A stretch of 34,851 bases of DNA from Streptomyces chilikensis (GTDB lineage Bacteria; Actinomycetota; Actinomycetes; Streptomycetales; Streptomycetaceae), in the NCBI RefSeq assembly GCF_001642695.1, contig NZ_LWCC02000182.1, positions 1-34,851 on the forward strand. Reading direction: 5' to 3'. Each line of letters opens with the position of its first letter. The first letter of the stretch is position 1. Position numbers and translations under genes: made by a program. The notes below the pieces were generated by a model, which saw only the letters and a list, made by a program, of their open reading frames with translations, was not told the origin of the DNA and ran no database searches. Positions 24,518 to 33,845 of the stretch are shown here, piece after piece.

Positions 24518-24659
24518 CTGTTCCCCCCTTGATCATTGGTCACCGGACGGTAGCAAGAGCCTTGGCCGGCGCACCTCGCAGGGGCGCCGGCAGCGGCGAA
24601 CATGTGGATGGTCCCATTCCACGCCAGGGCTGGACGGCCTCGGCATTTCCGCGGTTAGC

Positions 24660-25092
24660 AAGATCGCAGAAGGTGACCGCAGATGCTCCCACAAGCACGG
24701 TCGGCACGGCGTGAACGTGCAGGTGGTCACTGACCCCGACGGCCGGCTGCTTTTGGATTTCCCCGGCACTGCCGGGCCGTGCCCATGACCTGACAGCCGC
24801 CCGCAGCCACCGGATCATCCGGATCTGCGAGCGCCAGGGCGTCCCCATCCTGGCCGATCTCGCCTACCAGGGCGGCGGTCCCTGGCTGACCACAGGCATC
24901 GAACGCAGACCCCTGCAGGAACTCACGTCCACCGAAAAGGCCGGCAACCGGGCCCTGGCCGCGGCACAGGCGCCAGTCGAACGCGGTGTCGCTCGATTGA
25001 AGTCCTGGCGGATCTTCCGCAGAGCCCGCTGCAGCCCCAACCGCATGACGTCAATCGCCAAAGCGGTCCTCACCCTGGAGCGGCAACGCTGA
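24660..25092 (+). pseudogene. IS5-type (DDE_Tnp_4-like) transposase remnant with 1-nt insertion
   Basis: The C-terminal half of a transposase survives: CSHKHGRHGVNVQVVTDPDG, then after one extra T in the TTTT run near 24754 the frame continues WISPALPGRAHDLTAAR. Next come ILADLAYQGGGPWLTTG, APVERGVARLKSWRIF and a stop at 25090-25092. Removing a single T restores one frame. The N-terminal half and the first catalytic Asp are absent, and no terminal repeat was seen. An inactive fossil ending 81 bp before the next gene. Confidence 0.8.
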
Positions 25093-25173
25093 AGAAGCTC
25101 ACTGATTCGTCTTGCCTATGTGCGCAGAGCTACGATCGACCGCTGTCGAGTCCAATCGAGGGGGCTGAGCGCG

Positions 25174-26415
25174 GTGGCGCCGAGCAATGAACCTGAAGAC
25201 ATCGTCGTCCAAGTAACCGACGATCGAGCAATTGTGATCGGTGCCCCTTCCGGGACCGAGCGTTCACGCTGGGGTCGCTGGATCTCCGACTTCACCTCCT
25301 CCGAACTCGCCTCTCTCGTGCAGACCCTTGACCCTGCGACCCAGGCCTTCATCGAGGCCAAACGTCTGGCCGCCCATTGGGTCGAACTCGACCCAACCTC
25401 CCGCGCCATGTGGCCGGACCTCAAGAAGATCACCGAGCCCGGAGGCTGGATCCAGGGCACCCTCCGCGGCGATCAAAACCGATACGCTCGTGTGATTCGC
25501 ATCCGCCCTGTCACGGGTGCCGCTGCCCTGTCAGGTGCGGTGGGGATCCTGGGTGCCATTACGGCCCAAGCCCAGACAGCCGAGATGGCGCGGGACATCA
25601 AAGACATCCGGCAGCGGGTTAACGAGATCTACGCGCACCTGCAGTCCGACCAGATCGGTGCCGTCGAGCATGTTGTCGAGCGGGTCGAGGATCTGGTCGA
25701 GCGACTTCGTGTCCACGGCAAGGACGGCGTCAGGGAGAGCGAGTTCTCAGTCCTCGGGGACCGTCTGGGTGATGCGAGGCGCAAGTGCATGGGGCATCTC
25801 AACGACTCGGTCAGGAAGTTGGAGAGCGTCAAGCAGCACAAATCATCACGAACGTCCGAAAAGAGGCTGAGCACGGGCGCCGTGGAAGAGGCGATGCTGT
25901 ACCTCGACCTGCTGAGCAAGCTCTATGCGGCTTCGGTCCAGTTCGGATTCGCCGAGGTCGCCTTCGACCACCACGAGGGCAGGGGTGACGTCGCCAGGAC
26001 CCGGGCCGAGCGCACAATCGAGTCCATCGCCAGGTTGCATGCTGAGCTTGAGGACGTATGTGGCCGGCTCGGCCAACTTGACGAGAGTGTCCGTGCACGG
26101 TTCGGATTCGTGAAGCGCAGGTTGTGGCTGGCTGCTGTGTCAAGGGCAGTCGTGGTCACAGATATAAAGCCGATCAGGGTTCCCGTTGCCGGAGCGTCGA
26201 TCCCGATCCCCGGACCAGTCGTCGCCGGTGTCGGTGCCGTGCTGCTCTCGGCTGTTGTGGAAAATGTCGAGGCTCGCGCAGAGGAGAAACTGGACGACCG
26301 TTTGCTGAGGCTCACTGGAGCCAGCGGCAGCACCTCTGCATGTATGAACAGGGCGGCAGGGAGCCTTGAAGTGCTCCGTACCTTGATCGACGAGTTTGCT
26401 GGCTTTGGCGAGTGA
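25174..26415 (+). CDS. Unknown 413-aa helical protein with two hydrophobic segments
   Basis: I do not recognise the family. GTG 25174 is preferred, with GAGGGGG 9 nt upstream; the frame is open back to 25120. Residues about 1-110 form a mixed domain (DRAIVIGAPSG, WISDFTSSELASLVQ). Next is a Gly/Ala-rich hydrophobic stretch (GAVGILGAITAQAQ, about 120-135), then a long heptad-like helical region (EMARDIKDIRQRVNEIYAHL, VERVEDLVERLRVHG) to about 340. A second hydrophobic segment (IPGPVVAGVGAVLLSAVVEN) is near 350-370. This pattern of helices flanking short membrane-active segments is seen in pore-forming or membrane-associated effectors, which is only suggestive. It faces the ATPase/nuclease gene across transposase debris, so there is no operon. 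Confidence 0.7.
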   Translation: MAPSNEPEDIVVQVTDDRAIVIGAPSGTERSRWGRWISDFTSSELASLVQTLDPATQAFIEAKRLAAHWVELDPTSRAMWPDLKKITEPGGWIQGTLRGDQNRYARVIRIRPVTGAAALSGAVGILGAITAQAQTAEMARDIKDIRQRVNEIYAHLQSDQIGAVEHVVERVEDLVERLRVHGKDGVRESEFSVLGDRLGDARRKCMGHLNDSVRKLESVKQHKSSRTSEKRLSTGAVEEAMLYLDLLSKLYAASVQFGFAEVAFDHHEGRGDVARTRAERTIESIARLHAELEDVCGRLGQLDESVRARFGFVKRRLWLAAVSRAVVVTDIKPIRVPVAGASIPIPGPVVAGVGAVLLSAVVENVEARAEEKLDDRLLRLTGASGSTSACMNRAAGSLEVLRTLIDEFAGFGE

Positions 26416-26434
26416 TGATTTCTCAACGGTGATC

Positions 26435-26575
26435 ACTTCCAAAATCCGTTGGGGAAAGGACGCCGCGGGCGATGCCGCCGATCCGACCGGGGTTGAGGGT
26501 GACGTGCTGCAGCGTGTGCCAGTGCTGCGTGCGCTCGGCGGCAGCGCGTTCGCCGAGTGCATGTATGCCCCGTTC
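26435..26575 (-). pseudogene. Probable IS5-type transposase C-terminal scrap
   Basis: On the minus strand, ALGERAAAERTQHWHTLQHV followed by TLNPGRIGGIARGVL resembles the ERANA-LLK...LRRV..NP.RI..IA.A.L tail of IS5-group DDE transposases. Only about 45 codons remain, without start or catalytic residues. The call rests on pattern memory. Confidence 0.4.
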
Positions 26576-26605
26576 ACAGAGCCTCCCACTACGAGCAGGG
26601 CCCCG

Positions 26606-26699
26606 TGATGGTGACCTCGAACCTGCCCTTCGGACGCTGGGGAGGGACCGTCTCAGACGACGTCGTCGCGACCGCGATGATCGACCGCCTGGTCGGGTG
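26606..26699 (+). pseudogene. istB: IstB-like IS21 helper ATPase, C-terminal scrap
   Basis: VMVTSNLPFGRWGGTVSDD and VVATAMIDRLVG, then a stop at 26697-26699, match the sensor-1 and C-terminal helix of IstB, the AAA+ helper of IS21 elements. Only about 30 residues of a protein of about 250 are left. No istA or IS21 end was found next to it. Confidence 0.75.
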
Positions 26700-27023
26700 A
26701 AGGGACTCTGTGGCGGCGGGCAGTTACCAAAAGCGGTAGTGGACGAGGCGGGCGGTTGCCATCCGGCAAATGCCGAGATCGCCGTCTTGGGCGGTGCTCG
26801 TGGAGCACCGGGCAGCTCCCGGTGTCTCGCCCATGGTGAGGGCGGACACGGGGAGCGGCACCCGAATAAAGTGGGCCCGCGTCGAAGGACTCAGCGGTGC
26901 CGTAGGTAGCCGAAGGGACCAGCCGTACCGGGCTCGTCCCGCCCCTGCTTGGGCTGAAGCTGGCCACAACCCCCCGCCGCGGGACCGGCCGCTCCCCAGC
27001 ACTCGGACAGCGTGCGCTTCAGC
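26700..27023. other. Gene-free spacer between the istB scrap and the ATPase/nuclease gene
   Basis: About 320 bp with no recognisable coding remnant, no IS end and no strong hairpin. It lies downstream of both flanking convergent genes and probably holds their transcript ends. Confidence 0.4.
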
Positions 27024-30000
27024 TCACGGCCGCCAGCCGTTCCGCAGCGGCGAGCACTGATAGCGCAGCCCCTTGCCCACGATCCGGAACCGCTCCCGAC
27101 CTGCCGCCGAGAACGGGTTGGGCAGCTCGAACACCTGACGGTGCTCCGGGTCCAGGGCGGCGGCGATCAGCAGGATCCGGTACCGACCGCCACGCGCGTG
27201 GGTGCGTGCGGCATCCACCTCGGACGGCCCGAGTTCGAACTCCACGCGCTCGCGGGCGGGTTCGCTCAGCGCCTTCACCTCGTACAGCCGTGTGGTGTCA
27301 CGCCAGGCGACCTCGAAGTCATACCCCAGGCTGTCCGATGCCTCCCGGTCGCCATTGATGACCGCGGCGTACCCCGACCGCCAGCGCACCTCGGAGTAAT
27401 GGCGCTGGAGCCAGGCCCGTGCCGCGACCTCCCCGACCAGACCGATGGCCGACCGCTGGTCCTCACTCACCTGGTGCAGACGGGCCACGACCACTCGCGA
27501 CGTGCCGGAACTCCCGCCCCGCCCGGGCCGGGGCGCCGGCGCGATTGTGTCCAGGCGTACCCTGCCGGACTGGGCGAGGAAGGCCTCGTCGACGGTCCTG
27601 GAGGCAAGGTCCGCGATGGCGGAGAAATGGTCGCGTCCCACGGCGACCTCCTTCTCGCCGATCATGATCGTGGCCGGGCCCGCCCCGCGTGATCCGGCGG
27701 CGCCCTGCGCCGGTCCGGTCCGGGGCGCCAGGTCGGCGGGGGTGAGGCCGAGGAGCCCTACGTCGGCGGTGAGCGGCATGCCGGTCGGCCAGCCCACACC
27801 GCGCCGCACCGCGTCGAGCAGTTGTTCCTCGCTCAGCTCGATGAGGTCGCTCAGGCCGGAGCCGTCGAGGAACGTCCGCGCCTCCAGCAGGGGCGCGCCC
27901 TGCCAGCTGGCCGGTACGGGTGCTCCGTGCCGGCGGCACCAGGCGGACACCAGCCGGGCCAGCGCCGGCACCAGGGAGTCCAGTGCGGTGGTATTGAGTT
28001 CGCGGAGCCGGTCGACGGGCGGGAGATCGGTGGTTCGGCCGAGATCGTCGTCGGCGCCGTGCGAGCGCAGCCAGGCCTGTGTCCTGGCTCGCATCTCATT
28101 CTCGGGCGGGGTGACGAACCGGGGCAGCCAGTCGGGGTCCGGCAGCAGGTCGTGAAGTCGACGGGCCTCGGCGTACACGGATACGTCCGCGCCGTCGCGG
28201 GCCGTCACCACGTACCGTTCCCGCAGCCGGTCCACGAGGGTGCCGGCGTGGCCGCGTACGAAGTCGCCGAAGGCCTGCTCGTGGAGATCGGGGTGGGAGT
28301 AGGGGGCGTAGCCGGGGCCGAGCGTGGCGAGCGCCTCGTTGAACCGCTGGAAGTCCAAGCCCAGTTCGTCACGGAGTTCGGCCGGCGTGGTGCAGGAGCG
28401 GGCGAGGGTGACGAGTTCGGCGGCCGGCACAGGCAGCGAGACAGTGTGCCGGCCGACGATCTGGACGAGTTCGTCCTCGCCTGCCGCGCGGTCGAGTGCC
28501 CGCGCGCTCTCCTCGTCCCATGCGGAGCCGAGGAGACAGCACAGGGCCGGGCGCAGCAGTCGTACCGTGTCGTGCACGTCTCCCGTGAGGTTGCGTCTGA
28601 TTTCGGCGACTTTGGCCTCGGTCGTGTCCAGTGCCATCGCCAGGGTGCGGTCGTCGATCCTTTCAGGATCATGGGTGTCGAGCTGCCGTTCCAGCTTGAC
28701 CAGGACCAGCTCCAGCGCGTCCTGCAGCCCCGGCCTGCCCAGCAGTTGGGCGAGCGCGGACGTGCACGCCTGCAGTTCGTCCCAGCCTTCCTCGCTGCGC
28801 CAGACGACGACCGTGGGATGGTCGGTGTCCGGCAGCGGCAGCGCGCGGGTGGTGGGCGGTGGTTCGGTGAGCACGCCCGAGATGACGACCTCCACCTCGT
28901 CGGCCCGGACGACGCGCACGGTGCGCAGCCGCTGCAGCAGGGCCCGCACACCGCGCTCGCTGCGGCGCAGGAACGACCCGGACTTCAGTTCAACGGCCAG
29001 GGCCACCACCGTGACGATCCATTCCCTGCCGTCGATGAGCGTGTCGGCGTGTCCGCTGGGAGTGATCGGTTCGCCGTCGCGGTGGCGGATCTGCACATCG
29101 GTCGCCGACGTGCGCAGGGTGCGGATGCCGTGCGCGTCGGCCATGTCCACGATGGCGTCCCCGCTCTCCGGTCCGGCGACCAGGACGGGATGGCCCGCCA
29201 GTTCGACGAGTGCCTCCTTCAGCGGTGCCTGCTCGTCGCAGACGTGCACGGGCACGTCCTCGGCCGTCGGTACGAAGGTGCTGAGGACGTTGCCGCGGCT
29301 GACCGCAAGCCGTACCTCCTCGCCGGTGAGCCATGGCCAGCGGGTGTTCTGTGCAAGGTGCGACCACGCTCGCCCGTAGTGCTTCTTGAAGGAGACGCTG
29401 AGGTGTGTCGGCACGTCTCCCTGGTGGAGGATCTCGCCGAGGTGTTTGACGGCCGCTCCGGCGTGCCGAGGGTCCTCCCAGCTCCGCAGCCCGCACTGAC
29501 GGAGCCTCGCGGCCGTGGCCTTGTCGGTGAGAAGCCGCCGGGTCTGCAGCGGCAGCGAGGGGACGAAGGCGGGCAGTTCCCCGTCGGTGCTGAACCACGC
29601 CTCGCCGGGGGTGACGAAGGCCGGGCCGTCCGACTCAGCGTCCTCCACCGGAAGCCAGGGCGTGCGGCGGAGGAAGGACGCGAACGGTGTGGGCCAGGAG
29701 TGCTCGTCCCTCTTGTACGGGTGTCCGGGCCGGTACACGGTGACGTCGAAGACCTCGTCGCCCCAGGTGCGAAACCCCAGGATGAGCAGTTCGGCGAACT
29801 CCCGCCGTGTGGTGGGGCCGAGGTCAACCACCTCGGTCGCTCCCGGAAGATGGGCCAGTGGCCGCTGGAACGCATAAGGCGTCCACGGGTGGGCGAACTT
29901 GGTCCACCGGGACCGTACGTCCGCCGTCCACACAGGCCCCAAGTCGTCGCCGAGGCCGAACCGCTGGGCCAGGCCACGGGGTGCCAGATCGTTCCCCTGC

Positions 30001-32324
30001 TGGACTCCCAAACGATCCCCGACAACGGACAGCCGCAGTCCATCGGCCACGCCGATGGCCGTCAGGAATTCGAGGTACGCCTGCCGGTCACGGACCGGCG
30101 CGGGCCAGTCGTCGGGGCCGCTGATCCAGTGCCGCCGCTGGTCCGCTAGCTCGGGGATCCGGGAACCGCCCGCTTTGAGGAACCTCTCCAGCCGCTGCGC
30201 GCCTTCGGTGCCCCAGCCCGGTGAGTAGGAGCAGTGTGCCGCCCTCGCCCAGCCGCCGTTTGCGAGCGGCACGCGGAAGGCGATCCACGACAGCCGGTCG
30301 CGCTGCGTCGGCGTGAGCGCCGGGAACTGCCGCAGGGCGAAGGTGAGGGCGTCGCGGCTGAGGGCCTCGGAGGGCCGTGTCCCGAGCAGGTCGTGCAGCG
30401 CGTCGAGGACCTGGTCCAACTGGTAGGAGCGGACCAGCCCGCTCCGCAGCAGGAAGTCCCGTCCGGGACTCTGCCAGGTGATGTCGGGGTGGGTGAAAGC
30501 GATACGGCGGCGCAGCGCCTTGAGGTCGCCAGGAACGCGGGTGCCGGCGTTGTCGTGCTCGTCCCCGGGATGAAAGAAGACGGTGCCTTCCTTCTGGCCT
30601 TTCTTTCCCCGCTCCGCCGTACCGCCGAGCGCAGGCCGCAGGCCGCCGTCCTGGTCGAGGACGATCCGCCGGCCCTGCAGCGCGGGGTGCTGGCCGGTGA
30701 AGGCCTGGGCCAGGTCGTTGTAAAAGTCTGCCCAGCGAGGGCTCGGCGACTCACTACCTTCTGCCCGGATCTCCTCGGCCACCGCCTCGGCCCAGTCGGC
30801 GGTCCTGACCAGCGGAGGACGCATGGCCCGGGAGATGACCGCCTTGGCCAGCCGGTCGGCACGGGCGTGCCGGACCTGGCCTGCGGAGGCGGCGAGCAGA
30901 TGGGCTCCGGCCCTGGCGAGCGCCCCGGCAGTGAGGACACGCCAAGGGCGTCGGCCATCCGGCCATGCGTAGGTGTCCTGCAGGGTGCCCCACGACTCCC
31001 CGCCCTCCAGAGGGAGGAACGGCTCGAGGGCGAGCCGCCCGTCCACCGCCTTGCCGAGGCGGGCCGGGTTATCCCAGCACATGAGGTCGAGGACGAGGTC
31101 CCCGGCACGGGCGTGCGGGGCCTCGGTACGCAGGCGTCTGGCTGATTCCACGCAGAGAACCGCCAGTTGGTCGAGCAGCAGATCGTTGAGGGCCACCGCC
31201 TCGCTGATGTCGAGCCGAGCGAGCTTGGTGAAGAACGGCGCGTGGGCGTGGCCCGGGAACGGCGCGGAGGACGCCTCCGACATCGGGATGAAGGTGTACG
31301 TCCGGCCGTTCCGCGACAGCGGCCGGTCCAGCCGGAGCGCGACACCTACCCACGCCTCACCCTGCCAGTCCAGCCATTTCGCGTCGATCCCATGGACGTC
31401 GACGCTGCGCTCGATCGCCACGCGCAGCGCCTCGGCGTCCAAGGTCCGCCGTGCCAGCAGATACCGCCCGGCGTCACCTAGATCGACCTCGCTGATCCAG
31501 TCCGCGGTCCGGGACGCGACCAGGCCGCAGGGGCGTTGGGCACGTGACAGCACATGTCGTGTGCCGCCTTCGGCCCCGTCACGGATCTCCACGAGCAGTT
31601 CCCGTACGCGGTCGAGAAAGAGCAGCAGGGGCGCCTCGTCGTCCACCACGTTCTCGGCCTGCGCCACGACGAGGCTCCAGGCGTGGTCGTTGCGCAGCGG
31701 CAGTCGTACGACGGTCGCGTAGCCGTCCGTGGCGAGTTCCTTGAGCACGGGGTCAGCGGCCTCGGCGGGCACCGGCAGTGCCAGCGGGGAGACGTCCTTG
31801 ATCACCCGGGCGGCGAGGACCGGGTCGTCAACGACGGCGTGGATGTCGTCCGGTCGGGCGAAACGGAAGCAGTAGCCGTCGAACGAGTCGGAGGCGGGCG
31901 ACGCCTTGGAGTAGATCTCCGGCCAATCGGTCAGCTGCAGCACACTGCGGAAGCCGAGCCCCTTGTTGCCGATGCCTTCACCGGCTTCCTTGCTGGAGAG
32001 GGCCAGTTCGGTGATGGCCTTGAAGTTCTCCACGGTGAATCCGGTGCCTTCGTTGGCGACGTACAGGACACCGCCGCCGTCCTGGTGGCGCGTGGCCAGC
32101 ACGGCGATCCTGCCGGTGCCCCCCGCGGCCAGGGCATCGTGTCCATTCTGGATGAGCTCCAGGATCGTGCGGCCCTCGTACTCCTGGGCCGTGTCCTCGC
32201 CGACGGACTTCAGGCTCTCGGCGAAGCGCCAGTCTTCTCCCGCTCCGTCGAAGATTTCGATCCGCCGGCGTGTCAGGGCGATGATCGCGTCCCCGAACCC
32301 CGCCCCTGATCCGCTGCCCCTCAT
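27024..32324 (-). CDS. Giant sacsin/Hsp90-type ATPase with C-terminal DUF3883-like nuclease domain
   Basis: A 1766-aa cytoplasmic protein. The N-terminus is a GHKL ATPase of the sacsin-like kind: N-box ILELIQNGHDA (54-64, with E56, N60, D63), ATP-lid motif NEGTGF (91-96) and GIGNKGLGF (117-125), then QLTDWPEIYSK. A long helical/beta middle follows with no repeats I can name. The last about 160 residues (from IGLVGEVAARAWLQRHY) contain LGYDFEV ... LYEVKAL, a D...ExK arrangement matching DUF3883 (NO VEIN C-terminal) and PD-(D/E)xK folds. This architecture is repeatedly found in restriction-like and phage-defence loci. ATG 32324 lacks a clear ribosome site; GGGGGG lies about 16 nt upstream. No methylase or helicase partner is present, so it may act alone or be an orphan. 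Defence role is inference. Confidence 0.85.
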   Translation of the reverse strand: MRGSGSGAGFGDAIIALTRRRIEIFDGAGEDWRFAESLKSVGEDTAQEYEGRTILELIQNGHDALAAGGTGRIAVLATRHQDGGGVLYVANEGTGFTVENFKAITELALSSKEAGEGIGNKGLGFRSVLQLTDWPEIYSKASPASDSFDGYCFRFARPDDIHAVVDDPVLAARVIKDVSPLALPVPAEAADPVLKELATDGYATVVRLPLRNDHAWSLVVAQAENVVDDEAPLLLFLDRVRELLVEIRDGAEGGTRHVLSRAQRPCGLVASRTADWISEVDLGDAGRYLLARRTLDAEALRVAIERSVDVHGIDAKWLDWQGEAWVGVALRLDRPLSRNGRTYTFIPMSEASSAPFPGHAHAPFFTKLARLDISEAVALNDLLLDQLAVLCVESARRLRTEAPHARAGDLVLDLMCWDNPARLGKAVDGRLALEPFLPLEGGESWGTLQDTYAWPDGRRPWRVLTAGALARAGAHLLAASAGQVRHARADRLAKAVISRAMRPPLVRTADWAEAVAEEIRAEGSESPSPRWADFYNDLAQAFTGQHPALQGRRIVLDQDGGLRPALGGTAERGKKGQKEGTVFFHPGDEHDNAGTRVPGDLKALRRRIAFTHPDITWQSPGRDFLLRSGLVRSYQLDQVLDALHDLLGTRPSEALSRDALTFALRQFPALTPTQRDRLSWIAFRVPLANGGWARAAHCSYSPGWGTEGAQRLERFLKAGGSRIPELADQRRHWISGPDDWPAPVRDRQAYLEFLTAIGVADGLRLSVVGDRLGVQQGNDLAPRGLAQRFGLGDDLGPVWTADVRSRWTKFAHPWTPYAFQRPLAHLPGATEVVDLGPTTRREFAELLILGFRTWGDEVFDVTVYRPGHPYKRDEHSWPTPFASFLRRTPWLPVEDAESDGPAFVTPGEAWFSTDGELPAFVPSLPLQTRRLLTDKATAARLRQCGLRSWEDPRHAGAAVKHLGEILHQGDVPTHLSVSFKKHYGRAWSHLAQNTRWPWLTGEEVRLAVSRGNVLSTFVPTAEDVPVHVCDEQAPLKEALVELAGHPVLVAGPESGDAIVDMADAHGIRTLRTSATDVQIRHRDGEPITPSGHADTLIDGREWIVTVVALAVELKSGSFLRRSERGVRALLQRLRTVRVVRADEVEVVISGVLTEPPPTTRALPLPDTDHPTVVVWRSEEGWDELQACTSALAQLLGRPGLQDALELVLVKLERQLDTHDPERIDDRTLAMALDTTEAKVAEIRRNLTGDVHDTVRLLRPALCCLLGSAWDEESARALDRAAGEDELVQIVGRHTVSLPVPAAELVTLARSCTTPAELRDELGLDFQRFNEALATLGPGYAPYSHPDLHEQAFGDFVRGHAGTLVDRLRERYVVTARDGADVSVYAEARRLHDLLPDPDWLPRFVTPPENEMRARTQAWLRSHGADDDLGRTTDLPPVDRLRELNTTALDSLVPALARLVSAWCRRHGAPVPASWQGAPLLEARTFLDGSGLSDLIELSEEQLLDAVRRGVGWPTGMPLTADVGLLGLTPADLAPRTGPAQGAAGSRGAGPATIMIGEKEVAVGRDHFSAIADLASRTVDEAFLAQSGRVRLDTIAPAPRPGRGGSSGTSRVVVARLHQVSEDQRSAIGLVGEVAARAWLQRHYSEVRWRSGYAAVINGDREASDSLGYDFEVAWRDTTRLYEVKALSEPARERVEFELGPSEVDAARTHARGGRYRILLIAAALDPEHRQVFELPNPFSAAGRERFRIVGKGLRYQCSPLRNGWRP

Positions 32325-32575
32325 CGGTGTAATGGCCGTTCCCCCCCTCGCTGAACCGGCATGCCTGTGCGTGCCTGCCGGGAATCCTGCTCATCAGTGT
32401 GTCCGGAAGGGGGCACCAGCCACGTTTTCCGGCCAATTCCTTGAAAGCTCCCATGTCGTGCGAGAGAAGGTGGGGCCCGCTCGGTCCCCTGCGACGTCCG
32501 GGCACTCTCGGATGTGGTGAACGGCGGGACGACCGAAAGAAGCTCGTCGGAAGCCCGAATTGTCAGAGGCGGGTG
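32325..32575. other. Upstream region of the ATPase/nuclease gene
   Basis: A 250-bp non-coding stretch between the ATPase start and the IS array. It should contain the ATPase promoter (minus strand), but I could not pick out a convincing -35/-10 pair. Apparent reading frames here are extensions of frames antisense or out of phase to the gene. Confidence 0.4.
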
Positions 32576-32597
32576 CTAGGCAGTGTCTGACAAATGA

Positions 32598-33487
32598 TCA
32601 CGAGCTGGTTTCGCGGAGCCAAAGGATCAGCGAGGCCAGAACGACTCCGGCACGGTAGCGGTCGGCGAGCTTGTCGAATCTGGTCGCGATCGCGCGGAAC
32701 TGCTTGAGGCGTGCGAAGCATCGTTCGACCACGTTGCGCTCGTGATAGACCTCTTCGTCGAAGGCGGGCGGCCGGCCACCGAGGCGTCCTCGGCGCCGGC
32801 GGTTGGCCGCTTGGTCGCGGCGCTCGGGGATCGTGACGGCGATACCGCGGCGCCGCAGCAGGTGCCGGATCGCCCGGCTGGAGTAGGCCTTGTCGCCCAG
32901 GACTCGGGTCGGTGTCCTGCGCGGGCGGCCGGTGCCGACTCTCGGAACGCGGATCCCGTCGAGGACCTGGCCGAAGGCGGTGGCGTCGTTGACGTTGCCG
33001 GGCGTGAGCACGATCGACAGGGGCAGGCCCCGGCCATCGACGGCGAGGTGGACCTTAGTGGTCAGCCCGCCTCGGGACCGGCCGAGGGCCTGACACGTCT
33101 GCGAGCGGCCCGGATCTTCCAGTTCGTCCCCGTCTGCAGCCCTTTTTTGCGGGCGCCGGCGGCATGCTGATGGGCACGGTTGACCGTGGAGTCGACGGCG
33201 ACGGTCCACTCCACTCGGCCCACCGCGTCATCATGGACTTGGACGTATTCCAGCAGCTTCGCCCAGGTCCCGTCCGCTTCTCAGCGGGCGAACCGCTCGT
33301 AGACGGTCTGCCAGGGTCCGTACCCCTCGGGCAGATCGCGCCACGGGGCTCCGGTCCGCAGCCGCCACAGCACCCCGTTAACTACCTGACGGTGATCACG
33401 CCACGGACGACCACGCCCATCCACCCGCGGCAACAGGGGCTCTATCCGTTCCCACGCCGCTTCCGTCAACTCGCCTCGACCAGCCAC
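32598..33487 (-). pseudogene. IS5-family transposase, orfA/orfB type, with in-frame stop
   Basis: GTG 33487 opens MAGRGELTEAAWERIEPLLP with the helical N-terminal domain (GVLWRLRTGAPWRDLPEGYG). The frame hits TGA at 33283-33281 where relatives have Trp (FAR-W-EADGTW), so orfA is interrupted by a probable TGG to TGA change. Beyond it the same frame continues WTVAVDSTVNRAHQHAAGA (first catalytic Asp) to an A6 run (33148-33143) suited to -1 frameshifting. orfB then gives GLTTKVHLAVDGRGLPL, LGDKAYSSRAIR (second Asp) and NVVERCFARLKQF (Glu), ending at 32598. All DDE residues survive, but without stop readthrough the product is truncated to 68 aa. Confidence 0.85.
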
Positions 33488-33491
33488 AAGA

Positions 33492-33845
33492 TCAATGATC
33501 AGAGTGCTCGTGTTCGTACTCTCGCGCGGGGTCCGTCACGAAACGGCTCAGCCGGTAGGTGGTCGGCACCGCCAAGCGTCCGCACAGCGTGTCGATCCGG
33601 ATCATCGACCCGTCGACTCCGGTTTCCCGAAGACGGCGCAACCTCGTACGTATCTCCGCCTGGTCCAGGGTCTCAACGACCACTTCCCACTGTCCCACGT
33701 CCGGCGCAGTGCGAGCAGCAAGCCGCTGCCGCGCGTCTTCCTGCCGCCGCCTTCTTTTCCCCTGTCCTGGCACCTGCCCAGAATCACTGGCTGGCGTCAG
33801 CACGGCAAGGTAATTGGACCGAGCACGCATACTCTCGATGATCAT
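33492..33845 (-). CDS. 117-aa passenger protein inside IS-B, unknown function
   Basis: ATG 33845 lies 15 bp inside the IS right end; the stop (33494-33492) is 4 nt before the transposase GTG, so the two are arranged like an operon. A later start, MRARSNYLAVLTPASDSG, is possible. The protein is basic in its first half (GKRRRRQEDARQRLAAR) and then has GQWEVVVETLDQAEIRTRLR and IDTLCGRLAVPTTYRLSRFV. I recognise no domain and no signal or membrane segment. The frame is open and codon use is normal, which argues for a real gene captured by the IS rather than noise. A DNA-binding or regulatory role is possible given the basic region, but unproven. Confidence 0.55.
   Translation of the reverse strand: MIIESMRARSNYLAVLTPASDSGQVPGQGKRRRRQEDARQRLAARTAPDVGQWEVVVETLDQAEIRTRLRRLRETGVDGSMIRIDTLCGRLAVPTTYRLSRFVTDPAREYEHEHSDH

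Noticed and set aside
24540-24848. A 102-aa minus-strand ORF
   Set aside because: It is antisense to the transposase fossil on the plus strand and has no recognisable features.
27822-30149. A 775-codon plus-strand frame opposite the large ATPase/nuclease gene
   Set aside because: Mirror frame of high-GC codons; no domain, no ribosome site, and the minus strand is clearly coding.
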